Of a stretch of 6,419 nt of DNA, positions 1 through 5,740 are shown one piece after another. Position numbers and translations under genes: made by a program. Source of the DNA: RGIG5612 sp050944475 (GTDB taxonomy: Bacteria; Bacillota; Clostridia; Lachnospirales; Lachnospiraceae); assembly GCA_050944475.1 (NCBI GenBank), contig JBMNRD010000010.1, positions 1 through 6,419 of the forward strand, written 5' to 3'. The notes beneath the pieces were generated by a model that saw only the letters and a list, made by a program, of their open reading frames with translations, ran no database searches and had not been told where the DNA came from. The first letter of the stretch is position 1; the number at the start of each line of letters is the position of its first letter.

Positions 1-149
1 TTCCGACGGGTCTGTATTTATAATTGTTCGGCCCATCGGTCAAGCTTTAGCACCTTGCCGTCCGGCAGGTTGCTGTGCGGTCGTCGGGCTTGTCCCTCGC
101 GCACTCTTCATAGGCGTTATTTAGTTTGCTGAAATATTATATCACGGAT
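1..149. other. No intact gene; possible decayed coding sequence
   Basis: No reading frame with a start codon and ribosome binding site is visible here. On the minus strand, two short overlapping open stretches in different frames both read like protein. One ends at a stop at 47-49 and includes the residues NNAYEECARDKPDD. The other ends at a stop at 18-20 and finishes with LPDGKVLKLDRWAEQL. They could be the two sides of a frameshift in the 3' end of a degraded gene, but the stretch is too short to identify a family. This is a weak inference from amino-acid texture only. Confidence 0.25.
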
Positions 150-440
150 TTATTGTTTTTTCCATATATAACCCGCTATTTTTTCTTGCGTTTCAACCAC
201 AGAACGGTATCTTTTATCGTGCTTTGCAACGCTCTTGGCGAATAACTGAAGGCTCCATTTCTCGTAAACCGGCGCAATCATCTTGGCAATGCGAATCGGC
301 AGATAAAATACCGAGCGCTTTAAATCAAATGTGTTCTTTGCTGCATTCAATATATCTCGGATAGAAGCATAGTGTCCGGAGAGAATATAACCGTTGGGGC
401 ACTCCTGCTCCGGGAGCATGCGCTGAGTAAAAACAGCCAT
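150..440 (-). pseudogene. NAD-dependent epimerase/dehydratase C-terminal remnant
   Basis: The frame could encode 96 residues. Residues about 14-60 (ECPNGYILSGHYASIRDIL, then LPIRIAKMIAP) resemble the region after the Rossmann core in dihydroflavonol-reductase-like members of the extended SDR/epimerase family. There a GECYILSN-type strand is followed by a helix and a LP-hydrophobic-AK-AP motif. The family normally has more than 300 residues, with an N-terminal GxxGxxG nucleotide site and a YxxxK catalytic pair, and none of these is present. A stop codon lies two codons upstream of the ATG, and no good ribosome binding site is seen. The expected C-terminal segment after residue 60 is also unrecognisable. 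The most economical reading is a truncated remnant. A small expressed protein cannot be excluded. The family match is from memory of the motif pattern, not a search. Confidence 0.5.
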
Positions 441-451
441 CCGTCATGCAG

Positions 452-478
452 CATCCCCCTACATTTTGTAGGGGGATG
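452..478. repeat. Perfect 12-bp inverted repeat with 3-nt loop
   Basis: Left arm CATCCCCCTACA (452-463) and right arm TGTAGGGGGATG (467-478) are perfectly complementary around a TTT loop. No U-run follows on either strand, so it is not a standard intrinsic terminator. It lies 12 bases upstream of the epimerase-like remnant (minus strand) and about 185 bases upstream of the small plus-strand gene. It could be an operator, an mRNA hairpin, or a scar of a small mobile repeat. Confidence 0.8.
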
Positions 479-583
479 TCTCTTATATTCCCATACATTT
501 GTAGCCGTGATTTTCTTGAGGAATTGCGGCTATAATTTTCTTAAAGAAAGCAAGTCTGCAGAAGTGTGTTTTTAAGCGGGATT

Positions 584-592
584 TGTTATGAT
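584..592 (+). promoter_or_regulatory. Candidate extended -10 promoter for the 70-aa gene
   Basis: TGTTATGAT at 584-592 fits an extended -10 element (TGn followed by TATGAT, 5 of 6 to consensus). No convincing -35 is present 16-18 bases upstream, which extended -10 promoters can tolerate. Transcription would begin near 599 and leave a leader of about 65 bases. A second possible -10, TATAAT at 531-536, also lacks a good -35. It overlaps a small dyad, TTTCTT-A-AAGAAA, at 537-549. Confidence 0.35.
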
Positions 593-650
593 TCATCCGC
601 ATAAAAGCCTGTAAAAAATTGAACTGCAGCGGGAACTTTCGAAAAATCAA

Positions 651-656
651 AGGAGG
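651..656 (+). promoter_or_regulatory. Ribosome binding site fixing the start at 664
   Basis: AGGAGG lies 7 bases before the ATG at 664. The in-frame ATG at 619 has no comparable site, so 664 is chosen as the start. Confidence 0.85.
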
Positions 657-663
657 TATTGCT

Positions 664-876
664 ATGGGATTTTCATTAGACAGCAAGGTAAGGGATATTT
701 TAAAGGATCCGAGGGCCACTGCGGTTCTGGACAAATATTGCGAGGGGGCATCTACCAACCCGCAGATGAAGTTAGTAGGCGGACTGACAATCCGAAAACT
801 GTCAACATTTCCGCAGTCTGCGTACCTTCTGCCCCATTTAGAAGATCTGGATAATGAACTGAAAGCCATCGAATAA
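664..876 (+). CDS. Stand-alone small helical domain protein (70 aa)
   Basis: This 70-residue protein starts after a strong AGGAGG site. Its layout is an N-terminal LDSKVRDILKDPRATAVLDKY segment, a central NPQMKLVGGLTIRKLSTFP segment and a C-terminal LEDLDNELKAIE helix. That pattern (amphipathic helix, 'AxxVLxKY', 'NPQ', 'G-T-hydrophobic-L', 'D-L') resembles a small all-alpha domain I recall as a C-terminal tail on various clostridial and actinobacterial glycosidases, esterases and other catabolic enzymes, and as free-standing short proteins. No signal peptide, membrane segment or catalytic motif is visible. The biochemical role is unknown; a binding or oligomerisation function would fit. It converges on the PucR-type regulator gene with 57 bases between the stop codons. 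It may belong to the same accessory metabolic locus, but nothing ties it to the operon directly. Gene reality is well supported; the family statement is from memory. Confidence 0.75.
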   Translation: MGFSLDSKVRDILKDPRATAVLDKYCEGASTNPQMKLVGGLTIRKLSTFPQSAYLLPHLEDLDNELKAIE

Positions 877-933
877 TTGTCCTTACGTTTCAGATCTGAC
901 ATTTGGCCGGAAAGGCAATCGGTGGCAAAGCAA
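877..933. other. Convergent intergenic gap without clear terminator
   Basis: These 57 bases separate two converging stop codons. There is no stem followed by a U-run for either gene. Only a short AGATCT palindrome and a weak GCC/GGC pairing are seen. Readthrough between the converging genes, and thus antisense overlap, is possible. Confidence 0.4.
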
Positions 934-2442
934 CTATTTGCCCGAGCCGGGATTATGCAACTTCAAAAGGAGGTTAATCAGCAAACGGTTGTCCGGGTCG
1001 GAAAGATCCGTTTTTAAAATGTCGTTGATGCGCTCCATTCGTTCAATCAGCGTTGAGCGATGCACAAAGAGAGCTGCTGCCGTCTTGGTAACAGACATGT
1101 TGTTGTTAAGATAAACCCTGAGGGTTTCCATGTATGACAGCGGTGAATTTTCGTCATGTTGCCTGAGCAGGGCAAGGCCCCTCGGGAAATACAATTCCAC
1201 AGGAAGCTGTCCCGGGGCATTTTTCAGAAGCTCATACAACATATAGTCCCTGAAGAAAAAAATGCCTGAGGAACTATTCGAGGCGAGCCCGTGAAAAAGG
1301 GCAGCGTCCGCTTGCAGATAGTAGGATTTTATTTCAAAAAGGTTTGTAAACTCATCGGAAACCCCGCAGGACAGATCCATTCCCTGCAAAAGGAGAGGCA
1401 GGGCATTATTTGTTTTCATGTCATCCGCACAGGCACCCCTTGCATCCACCAGAGCAACTATGTTGTCATCGTTAATAAATGCGACGGATTCAGGGAATTT
1501 GCTTTCCATCACGGAGACAATGTAGCTCATGGGAATGTGCTCGGATTGCCTGCCCGGCAGAATTTTCAAGCAGACAAAGTTCCTTGAATGATTGTCTGAG
1601 CTGAGTATTCTGCGATGCTCATAATCCACGGGCACATCATTGACAATATCGTAGAGAGCGTTTCTCAGGATAGCCCTGCGGCTGGTGAAGACAGGATTTC
1701 CCTGAATGCCTTGCTTAAGTACACCTGCAAAGTATGCGCAAACTGCCGCGTCGGAATCATGAAACGGTCTGAACTCCTCGAAGACGGTAAGACAGCCCAA
1801 GTATTCGTCCCGGTCGAATATATTGACGGAAAGGGTATTGCGGTTTTCAAGGTTCAAAAGCAACGGCTCCCTCACTTTTGTGGACATTTCGTGGACGCTT
1901 AAAAAACGGGTCAGCAAAGCTGGGTCGAATATTTCAGAGTCGAAGTTGATATTCATTTTTTCGTTCAGATATTCCGCATCGGTAATCGCCAGATAATTAA
2001 AAGAGGAGCCGATGAGTAGCATGGGGTTGCCGATGATTTCACGACTCTCATTCAGCAGCTCCTGCAGGGAAACACTTTGCCTCAGAATATTGTTTATGGA
2101 CTCGTCCCAAGTTTCGTATTTGTTAAAGACCTTTTGGACGATATTGAAAACTTCAAAAATACTGGCACCGTCATCCACAGAAATGATGCTGCACCGGTCC
2201 TTGAATGATGAAAGATTCTCGCTGTTTCCAAGGGCAATCAGAACCACGTTGTTACCTATAACCGGGCCGGCAGGAAGATGATCCGCACTGCACACGTACA
2301 CATGATTTTCCAAAAAAACCTGGGCGTTGTCCAGATAGAATTCCGGGCGACAGAGCTTCAGGCCGCTATCTGCAGGACCGCTTATAGCAACATTTAGATG
2401 GTTTTTCAGGTTTTGGTAAATTATGTCCGCATTCAGCTTCAT
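934..2442 (-). CDS. PucR/CdaR-type transcriptional regulator (502 aa)
   Basis: This is a cytoplasmic DNA-binding regulator. Residues about 436-495 hold the family's C-terminal helix-turn-helix: LRVYLNNNMSVTKTAAAL, then VHRSTLIERMERI and a DPDNRLLINLLLKL tail. That is the hallmark of PucR_2/HTH_30 regulators. Residues about 285-400 fit the degenerate GGDEF-like CdaR segment (SCGVSDEFTNLFEIKSYYLQADAAL). Residues about 120-245 look like a GAF-type sensor region (SLQELLNESREIIGNP, later YLGCLTVFEEF), and residues 1-110 form a further N-terminal segment of unclear type. The start at 2442 is chosen because GAGG lies 8 bases upstream. The upstream in-frame ATG at 2595 would run through the divergent promoter region. 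The gene is divergent from the three-gene operon and probably controls both itself and the operon through the palindrome at 2486-2502. The ligand is unknown. PucR relatives respond to purines, sugar acids, aromatic compounds and others, so the name does not imply purine catabolism. Confidence 0.9.
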   Translation of the reverse strand: MKLNADIIYQNLKNHLNVAISGPADSGLKLCRPEFYLDNAQVFLENHVYVCSADHLPAGPVIGNNVVLIALGNSENLSSFKDRCSIISVDDGASIFEVFNIVQKVFNKYETWDESINNILRQSVSLQELLNESREIIGNPMLLIGSSFNYLAITDAEYLNEKMNINFDSEIFDPALLTRFLSVHEMSTKVREPLLLNLENRNTLSVNIFDRDEYLGCLTVFEEFRPFHDSDAAVCAYFAGVLKQGIQGNPVFTSRRAILRNALYDIVNDVPVDYEHRRILSSDNHSRNFVCLKILPGRQSEHIPMSYIVSVMESKFPESVAFINDDNIVALVDARGACADDMKTNNALPLLLQGMDLSCGVSDEFTNLFEIKSYYLQADAALFHGLASNSSSGIFFFRDYMLYELLKNAPGQLPVELYFPRGLALLRQHDENSPLSYMETLRVYLNNNMSVTKTAAALFVHRSTLIERMERINDILKTDLSDPDNRLLINLLLKLHNPGSGK

Positions 2443-2477
2443 TCCGGTAACCTCAAATATTCGGATTCTACAAAGAC

Positions 2478-2505
2478 AGAATAACACATACAAATTGCAT
2501 GTCAA
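2478..2505 (-). promoter_or_regulatory. Promoter of the PucR-type regulator gene
   Basis: Read on the minus strand, a perfect -35 TTGACA (2500-2505) is followed by a 16-base spacer and TATTCT (2478-2483, 4 of 6). Transcription would start near 2471, giving a leader of about 30 bases before the ATG at 2442. The spacer is almost completely covered by the palindrome at 2486-2502. Confidence 0.6.
2486..2502. promoter_or_regulatory. Candidate operator: 17-bp near-perfect palindrome
   Basis: ACATACAAATTGCATGT is a dyad centred on base 2494. Arms ACATACAA and TTGCATGT match at 7 of 8 pairs. It fills the spacer of the leftward regulator promoter and covers the -35 of the rightward operon promoter. 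A dimeric regulator bound here could occlude both, so autoregulation by the adjacent PucR-type protein is the natural inference. The binding specificity itself is not demonstrated. Confidence 0.5.
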
Positions 2506-2523
2506 ATGAGGAGTAACTTTAAT
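2495..2523 (+). promoter_or_regulatory. Promoter of the three-gene operon
   Basis: TTGCAT (2495-2500, 3 of 6 to the -35 consensus), a 17-base spacer, and TTTAAT (2518-2523, 5 of 6) form a sigma-A-like promoter. Its weak -35 would suit an activator-dependent or repressible promoter. Transcription would start near 2530 with a leader of about 65 bases. Its -35 shares base 2500 with the -35 of the opposing promoter. Confidence 0.5.
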
Positions 2524-2583
2524 CAACACCGTATTTGCACAAGGCCGGTCTGCGGCAACTGCAAGTACACAATAAGCAATCAC

Positions 2584-2590
2584 AAGGAGG
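2584..2590 (+). promoter_or_regulatory. Ribosome binding site fixing the start at 2596
   Basis: AAGGAGG sits 5 bases before the ATG at 2596. The frame is open back to an ATG at 2506, but that codon lies within the promoter region, upstream of the predicted transcription start. The extra 30 residues are therefore treated as untranslated. Confidence 0.85.
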
Positions 2591-2595
2591 TACAA

Positions 2596-3816
2596 ATGCT
2601 GAAAGAAAAATTAGACAGGATAAAATGTTTTCAAACAGCCTGGGGAAAACTGATTACGGAGCAGGAAGCATACGAACAGCTGAACAGACAGATTGCGGCC
2701 GTCTGCGCCAATTTGTTCCAGGTAATGCGCATCTTCGAGCCAAGCTGGGAGAAAAGAACCGAAGCCATTTGTGAAATATCAAACATGATGAACATGGCGG
2801 TTGCAGGCACCCCCGAGGAGCAAAAAGACTACGTTAACATGTCCCTTTACGAGGCGTTTAACATTCCTGAGTTTTGCGAGAAGTCAAGCTGGTTAGGCGG
2901 CATCACAGGGGATGCCGGCGATGAATGGGAAAATATGTCCGGCCGTGTAATACAATTTACACGGGATCGGGTTGAAAAGGAGCTGGATACCTGCCCTTGG
3001 GATATTGTGGGCAGCGAGCTTTGCAACATGACCACCAGCATGTTTATAGCCAATTTCGATTTGGCCTCATCCAATGGAACCGAAAACGAGGTTTCACTGA
3101 ACATGTGCCAGGCAAGAGGCTGTGGCAACAAGCATTGCCGCGTAGTTGCAGAACGAAGAGATACATACAATCTTCCGAAGCAAGACTGGTTAGAGCATAT
3201 GCAGATGCCTGCGGATCCGATACATGACACTCCGAGAGAGCGTATGTTCAAAGAGGGGCAATGCTTAAGGAGCGGCCAATATACTCAGGCGTTCGGCGAG
3301 GAAACATCTCTGGAGGAAGCATATCACTGGGTTGCGCAGATGGGTTGGGTTTGGTCCGTTCAATTTCCAATGATGGCCATCAGAGACATGGCTCCGGACG
3401 ATGATGAGTTCTTGCGGGTATTTAAGATAGTATTTGCTACCGCAGGCAAAAACCAGTTTATTGACCAGTTTGCCAAGGAGGGACTGCGCAATCATTTAGG
3501 GGTTCCCCATCACATTGATGATAATGACGGCCGGCTTTTGGGTTCATACATAATGTATGTTCTGGACGTACAACAGGTTCCCTATGAAATGGAGCGCTGG
3601 ACCGAGGACGAAACCTGGATAAGGGTAAATACGGAAGACTTTACCGCACGCTTCGAAATGGCTCCCCTTGATGAATTGATAGATGCCTACGAAGCCCAGT
3701 GGAACGGTGCCGCGAAGACTCTGGTTTCACCTGAATGGTCCTGTGTATTTGACGGTCGCAACGATGAGCACATGTTTATTAAGGTCATCAGAAAAGAAGA
3801 CCCCCGAACGGTTTAA
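2596..3816 (+). CDS. V4R/ATC-hydrolase-like protein with internal duplication, function unknown (406 aa)
   Basis: First gene of the operon, with no signal peptide or membrane helix, so probably cytoplasmic. The N-terminal half carries CPW (from C133), ELC (C143) and the cluster C171-x4-C176-x4-C181 in NMCQARGCGNKHCRVVAE. The shape of a cysteine, a G-rich turn, a second cysteine and a beta strand recalls the C-terminal signature of V4R (4-vinyl-reductase) and L-2-amino-thiazoline-4-carboxylate-hydrolase-like domains. These are small-molecule or metal-binding modules. The C-terminal half ends in SCVFDGRNDEHMFIKVIRKED (from S382), which aligns with that segment. C383 matches C171, but R and M stand in place of C176 and C181. 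The protein is therefore probably two copies of one fold, the second without its cysteines. The substrate is unknown. Its stop codon overlaps the next gene's ribosome binding site, so it is probably co-produced with the GcvT-like protein. The gene is certain; the family assignment is tentative. Confidence 0.75.
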   Translation: MLKEKLDRIKCFQTAWGKLITEQEAYEQLNRQIAAVCANLFQVMRIFEPSWEKRTEAICEISNMMNMAVAGTPEEQKDYVNMSLYEAFNIPEFCEKSSWLGGITGDAGDEWENMSGRVIQFTRDRVEKELDTCPWDIVGSELCNMTTSMFIANFDLASSNGTENEVSLNMCQARGCGNKHCRVVAERRDTYNLPKQDWLEHMQMPADPIHDTPRERMFKEGQCLRSGQYTQAFGEETSLEEAYHWVAQMGWVWSVQFPMMAIRDMAPDDDEFLRVFKIVFATAGKNQFIDQFAKEGLRNHLGVPHHIDDNDGRLLGSYIMYVLDVQQVPYEMERWTEDETWIRVNTEDFTARFEMAPLDELIDAYEAQWNGAAKTLVSPEWSCVFDGRNDEHMFIKVIRKEDPRTV

Positions 3817-3828
3817 GGAGGTGCCGAT

Positions 3829-4818
3829 ATGTTGTTCAAAGAAGATAAAATAGCCAGACTGGATGCGGATACTATAAGAAATTTCGTGGGATATTATCGC
3901 TGGACTCATGACCTTGTGGAAATTACCGGTACTGATGCCTTGGAGGTTCTGGAAACAATTTACGTGAATAATATTTCAAAAGCGGACCTCGGAAAGACAA
4001 AATACACCACCATGCTTAACGAGGAGGGTGAGATAATCGACGACGTTATCGTTATGCACATGGATAGGGGGCTTTACTGGGTGTCTACCTTATATGGACC
4101 CAGGCTGATTCCGTGGATTGAGACACACAAAGACGGGAAAGATGTAAATGCTCGCATCATCACCTATGACTGGGATATGTATGCGATTCAGGGGCCGAAA
4201 TCCCCCGAGGCATTGAATGCTCTGCTTGAAAATCCCATCGACGGGATGAAGCGCTTCTTTGTGGCTCCAAACAGCATTAAGGGAATTCCCGTATATGTTC
4301 ACCGTGCCGGTTTTACCGGAGAAAACGGATATGAAATCTATTGCGCTTTTGAAAAAAGCAAGGAAATCAAGGATTACATCGACGAAGCGGTATTGAAGGC
4401 CGGCGGCAGGGAAATATACACCTTGGAGGTTTACGTTCGTTCCATCCCAATGGAGAAGGGGCTCCCCCTCAAGCAGGATCTCAAAGGCCTGAATCCGTTT
4501 GAGTGCGGGCTGGGCTGGTCCGTAGACCTGAATAAGGATTTCATCGGGAAAGAGGCCACTTTGGCAATTAAAGACAATCCGAGATACCAAATGGTGGGAC
4601 TGGAGTTTTCATGGGAATCTACTGAGGATATAAATATCTGGGAGAAGGTCTATCTATATGGAGTGGAGGTTGGCCGTTGTGCTCAGACCATCTACGGATA
4701 TACGGTAGATAAAAACATCGGATTTGCCACGATCAGAGCCGACATTCCAATGGGAACGGCTGTAACCGTCGGTCCCAACGGCTCACCTGCCGTGGTGGTG
4801 GAAAAGGAATTCTGTTAA
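3829..4818 (+). CDS. GcvT-fold tetrahydrofolate-dependent methyltransferase-like protein (329 aa)
   Basis: The architecture is that of the T-protein/aminomethyltransferase family, which moves a one-carbon group from substrate to tetrahydrofolate. Visible motifs in order: YTTMLNEEGEIIDDVIV (59-75, with the conserved N and the DD near the folate amine); AIQGP (119-123); GFTGENGYEI (161-170, equivalent to YTGEDGFEI); MEKGLPL (208-214, equivalent to LEAGMPL); NPFECGLGWSVDL (222-234); and DFIGKEA (237-243). At 329 residues it is a little shorter than GcvT (about 360), with an abbreviated C-terminal barrel. The usual ARDSLRLEAG stretch reads YVRSIPMEKG here, so the arginine before LEAG appears replaced by proline. 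No glycine-cleavage P or H genes are nearby. Together these suggest a specialised demethylase (as in the LigM or DmdA branches) rather than true GcvT. The start at 3829 has AAGGAGG 7 bases upstream, overlapping the preceding stop, so translational coupling is likely. Confidence 0.88.
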   Translation: MLFKEDKIARLDADTIRNFVGYYRWTHDLVEITGTDALEVLETIYVNNISKADLGKTKYTTMLNEEGEIIDDVIVMHMDRGLYWVSTLYGPRLIPWIETHKDGKDVNARIITYDWDMYAIQGPKSPEALNALLENPIDGMKRFFVAPNSIKGIPVYVHRAGFTGENGYEIYCAFEKSKEIKDYIDEAVLKAGGREIYTLEVYVRSIPMEKGLPLKQDLKGLNPFECGLGWSVDLNKDFIGKEATLAIKDNPRYQMVGLEFSWESTEDINIWEKVYLYGVEVGRCAQTIYGYTVDKNIGFATIRADIPMGTAVTVGPNGSPAVVVEKEFC

Positions 4819-4908
4819 AATTATGTCTCTGCCCCGGTCGTTCTTTACCTAACCAAATCGCCAAGGCGGCAAGAACTTGAACGGCTTGGTGCCGGGACAT
4901 AATTTTTT
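4817..4908 (+). terminator. Branched intra-operon RNA structure with U-run (attenuator-like)
   Basis: AAAATTATGTC (4817-4827) pairs perfectly with GACATAATTTT (4896-4906). Inside it, CCGG 4834-4837 can pair with CCGG 4892-4895 across a 6-nt bulge. The enclosed bases hold further helices that partly compete: GTTCTT 4840-4845 with AAGAAC 4871-4876, CGTTC 4839-4843 with GAACG 4879-4883, and CCAAG 4861-4865 with CTTGG 4885-4889. The closing stem runs straight into TTTTTT (4903-4908), as in an intrinsic terminator. It begins at the stop codon of the GcvT-like gene, 28 bases before the dehydrogenase start. A partial terminator that lowers dehydrogenase expression is the simplest reading. A ligand-sensing element or small inserted repeat is possible. 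Confidence 0.55.
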
Positions 4909-4925
4909 GATAATTTTCAAGATAA

Positions 4926-4930
4926 GGGAG
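4926..4930 (+). promoter_or_regulatory. Ribosome binding site fixing the start at 4937
   Basis: GGGAG lies 6 bases before the ATG at 4937. The upstream in-frame ATG at 4877 falls inside the structured element and has no such site. The start at 4937 also gives the normal SDR N-terminus, with the glycine motif at residue 12. Confidence 0.75.
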
Positions 4931-4936
4931 AAAACA

Positions 4937-5698
4937 ATGGGAAAACTCGATGATAAAGTATGTATAGTGACCGGTGCAAGTGCCGGCATAGGAAAGGCTA
5001 CAGTGCTTCTCTTTGCGCAAGAGGGCGCAAAGGTTGTGGCCGTTGCCAGAAGGGAAGAACTTCTTAAGGAACTACAGGAAGAATGCGCCGGGTTTCCGGG
5101 GGAAGTTGATTATTACGCGGGAAGCGTAGGAGAGCCCGAGGATGCCAGGGGCATGATAGATAAAGCTTTGAAGGCCTTTGGCCGACTGGACATTGCCGTA
5201 AACGGTGCCGGTATCATGGATGATAATACCGCCATCGCCGATATGTCCGACGAAATGCTCCACACCACCTTCCAAACCAACACCTTCGGCTTAATGTACT
5301 GCATGCGCGAAGAGTGCAGACAGTTTCTTGCGCAAGGCGAGGGAGGCGTAATCGTAAATATTTGCTCCGTTGGTGCTACTCACCAAACGGCCGGAGTGGC
5401 CTACTGCGCCAGCAAAGGTGCTGTTCTTTCAGCCACAAAAAATACTGCGTTCATGTACAAGGATTTTGATATTCGCTGCAATGCTATTTCACCCGGCGGC
5501 GTAGTAACGGACATCCCTTTGGTTATGCCGACCCCGGATGAGTTCGGCTTTGGTCGGACCGGTCGCCTTCTGGAGTTTTCCGGGGAATTGGCAATGCCTG
5601 AGGACCTGGCAGATGCCATTCTGTTCCTGGCCGGCGACCAGTCAAGATATATAAATGGCGAAGACATCAAATGTGACGGTGGCTGGACCTGTTTTTAA
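4937..5698 (+). CDS. Classical short-chain dehydrogenase/reductase (253 aa)
   Basis: A soluble Rossmann-fold oxidoreductase interconverting an alcohol and a ketone with NAD(P)(H). Motifs present: TGASAGIG (12-19, cofactor glycines); NGAG (89-92); N115 in QTNTFG (active-site asparagine); S144 in NICSVGA; Y156-CAS-K160 (catalytic YxxxK); PGGVVTD (186-192); and a typical C-terminal DGGW. The length is normal for the classical SDR family. The second strand ends VAVARRE without an acidic residue, and the arginines there favour NADP(H), though this is only a tendency. The spacing from S144 to Y156 is one residue shorter than in FabG, an ordinary loop variation. Automated tools may call it FabG or a hydroxysteroid dehydrogenase, but the substrate cannot be read from the sequence. 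It is the last gene of the operon, separated from the GcvT-like gene by the attenuator-like structure, and is followed by a strong terminator. It probably acts on the same substrate as the upstream gene products. Confidence 0.93.
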   Translation: MGKLDDKVCIVTGASAGIGKATVLLFAQEGAKVVAVARREELLKELQEECAGFPGEVDYYAGSVGEPEDARGMIDKALKAFGRLDIAVNGAGIMDDNTAIADMSDEMLHTTFQTNTFGLMYCMREECRQFLAQGEGGVIVNICSVGATHQTAGVAYCASKGAVLSATKNTAFMYKDFDIRCNAISPGGVVTDIPLVMPTPDEFGFGRTGRLLEFSGELAMPEDLADAILFLAGDQSRYINGEDIKCDGGWTCF

Positions 5699-5740
5699 GG
5701 ACTGCCTTCCATAATGCTCCTGAAGTCAGCCTTACAATAG

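Noticed and set aside
136..164. Minus-strand promoter with a perfect TATAAT at 136-141
   Set aside because: The matching -35 (TGGAAA, 4 of 6) is weak and no intact gene lies downstream within the window, so it may be a chance match in AT-rich DNA.
483..902. Minus-strand open frame of 139 codons opposite the 70-aa gene
   Set aside because: It is antisense to a gene with a strong ribosome binding site, has no ribosome binding site of its own that stands out, and its translation shows no recognisable domain.
1291..2281. Several plus-strand open frames of 89-98 codons within the regulator gene
   Set aside because: They are antisense to a well-supported PucR-type coding sequence, lack ribosome binding sites and have unstructured translations.
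2506..2595. N-terminal extension of the 406-aa protein containing CTRPVCGNC
   Set aside because: The cysteine pattern is tempting, but the ATG at 2506 lies upstream of the predicted transcription start, within the promoter, and the AAGGAGG site supports initiation at 2596.
4090..4590. Minus-strand open frame of 166 codons opposite the GcvT-like gene
   Set aside because: The plus-strand frame carries the full set of GcvT motifs across this stretch, so the antisense frame is a by-product.
3829..4818. Assignment as gcvT of the glycine cleavage system
   Set aside because: No P-, H- or L-protein genes are adjacent, the RD...R-LEAG loop is altered, and the gene is embedded in a regulated catabolic-looking operon.
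4817..4906. Miniature inverted-repeat transposable element
   Set aside because: The 11-bp terminal repeats would fit, but no flanking target-site duplication and no second copy in the window are visible. The attached U-run makes a terminator or attenuator simpler.
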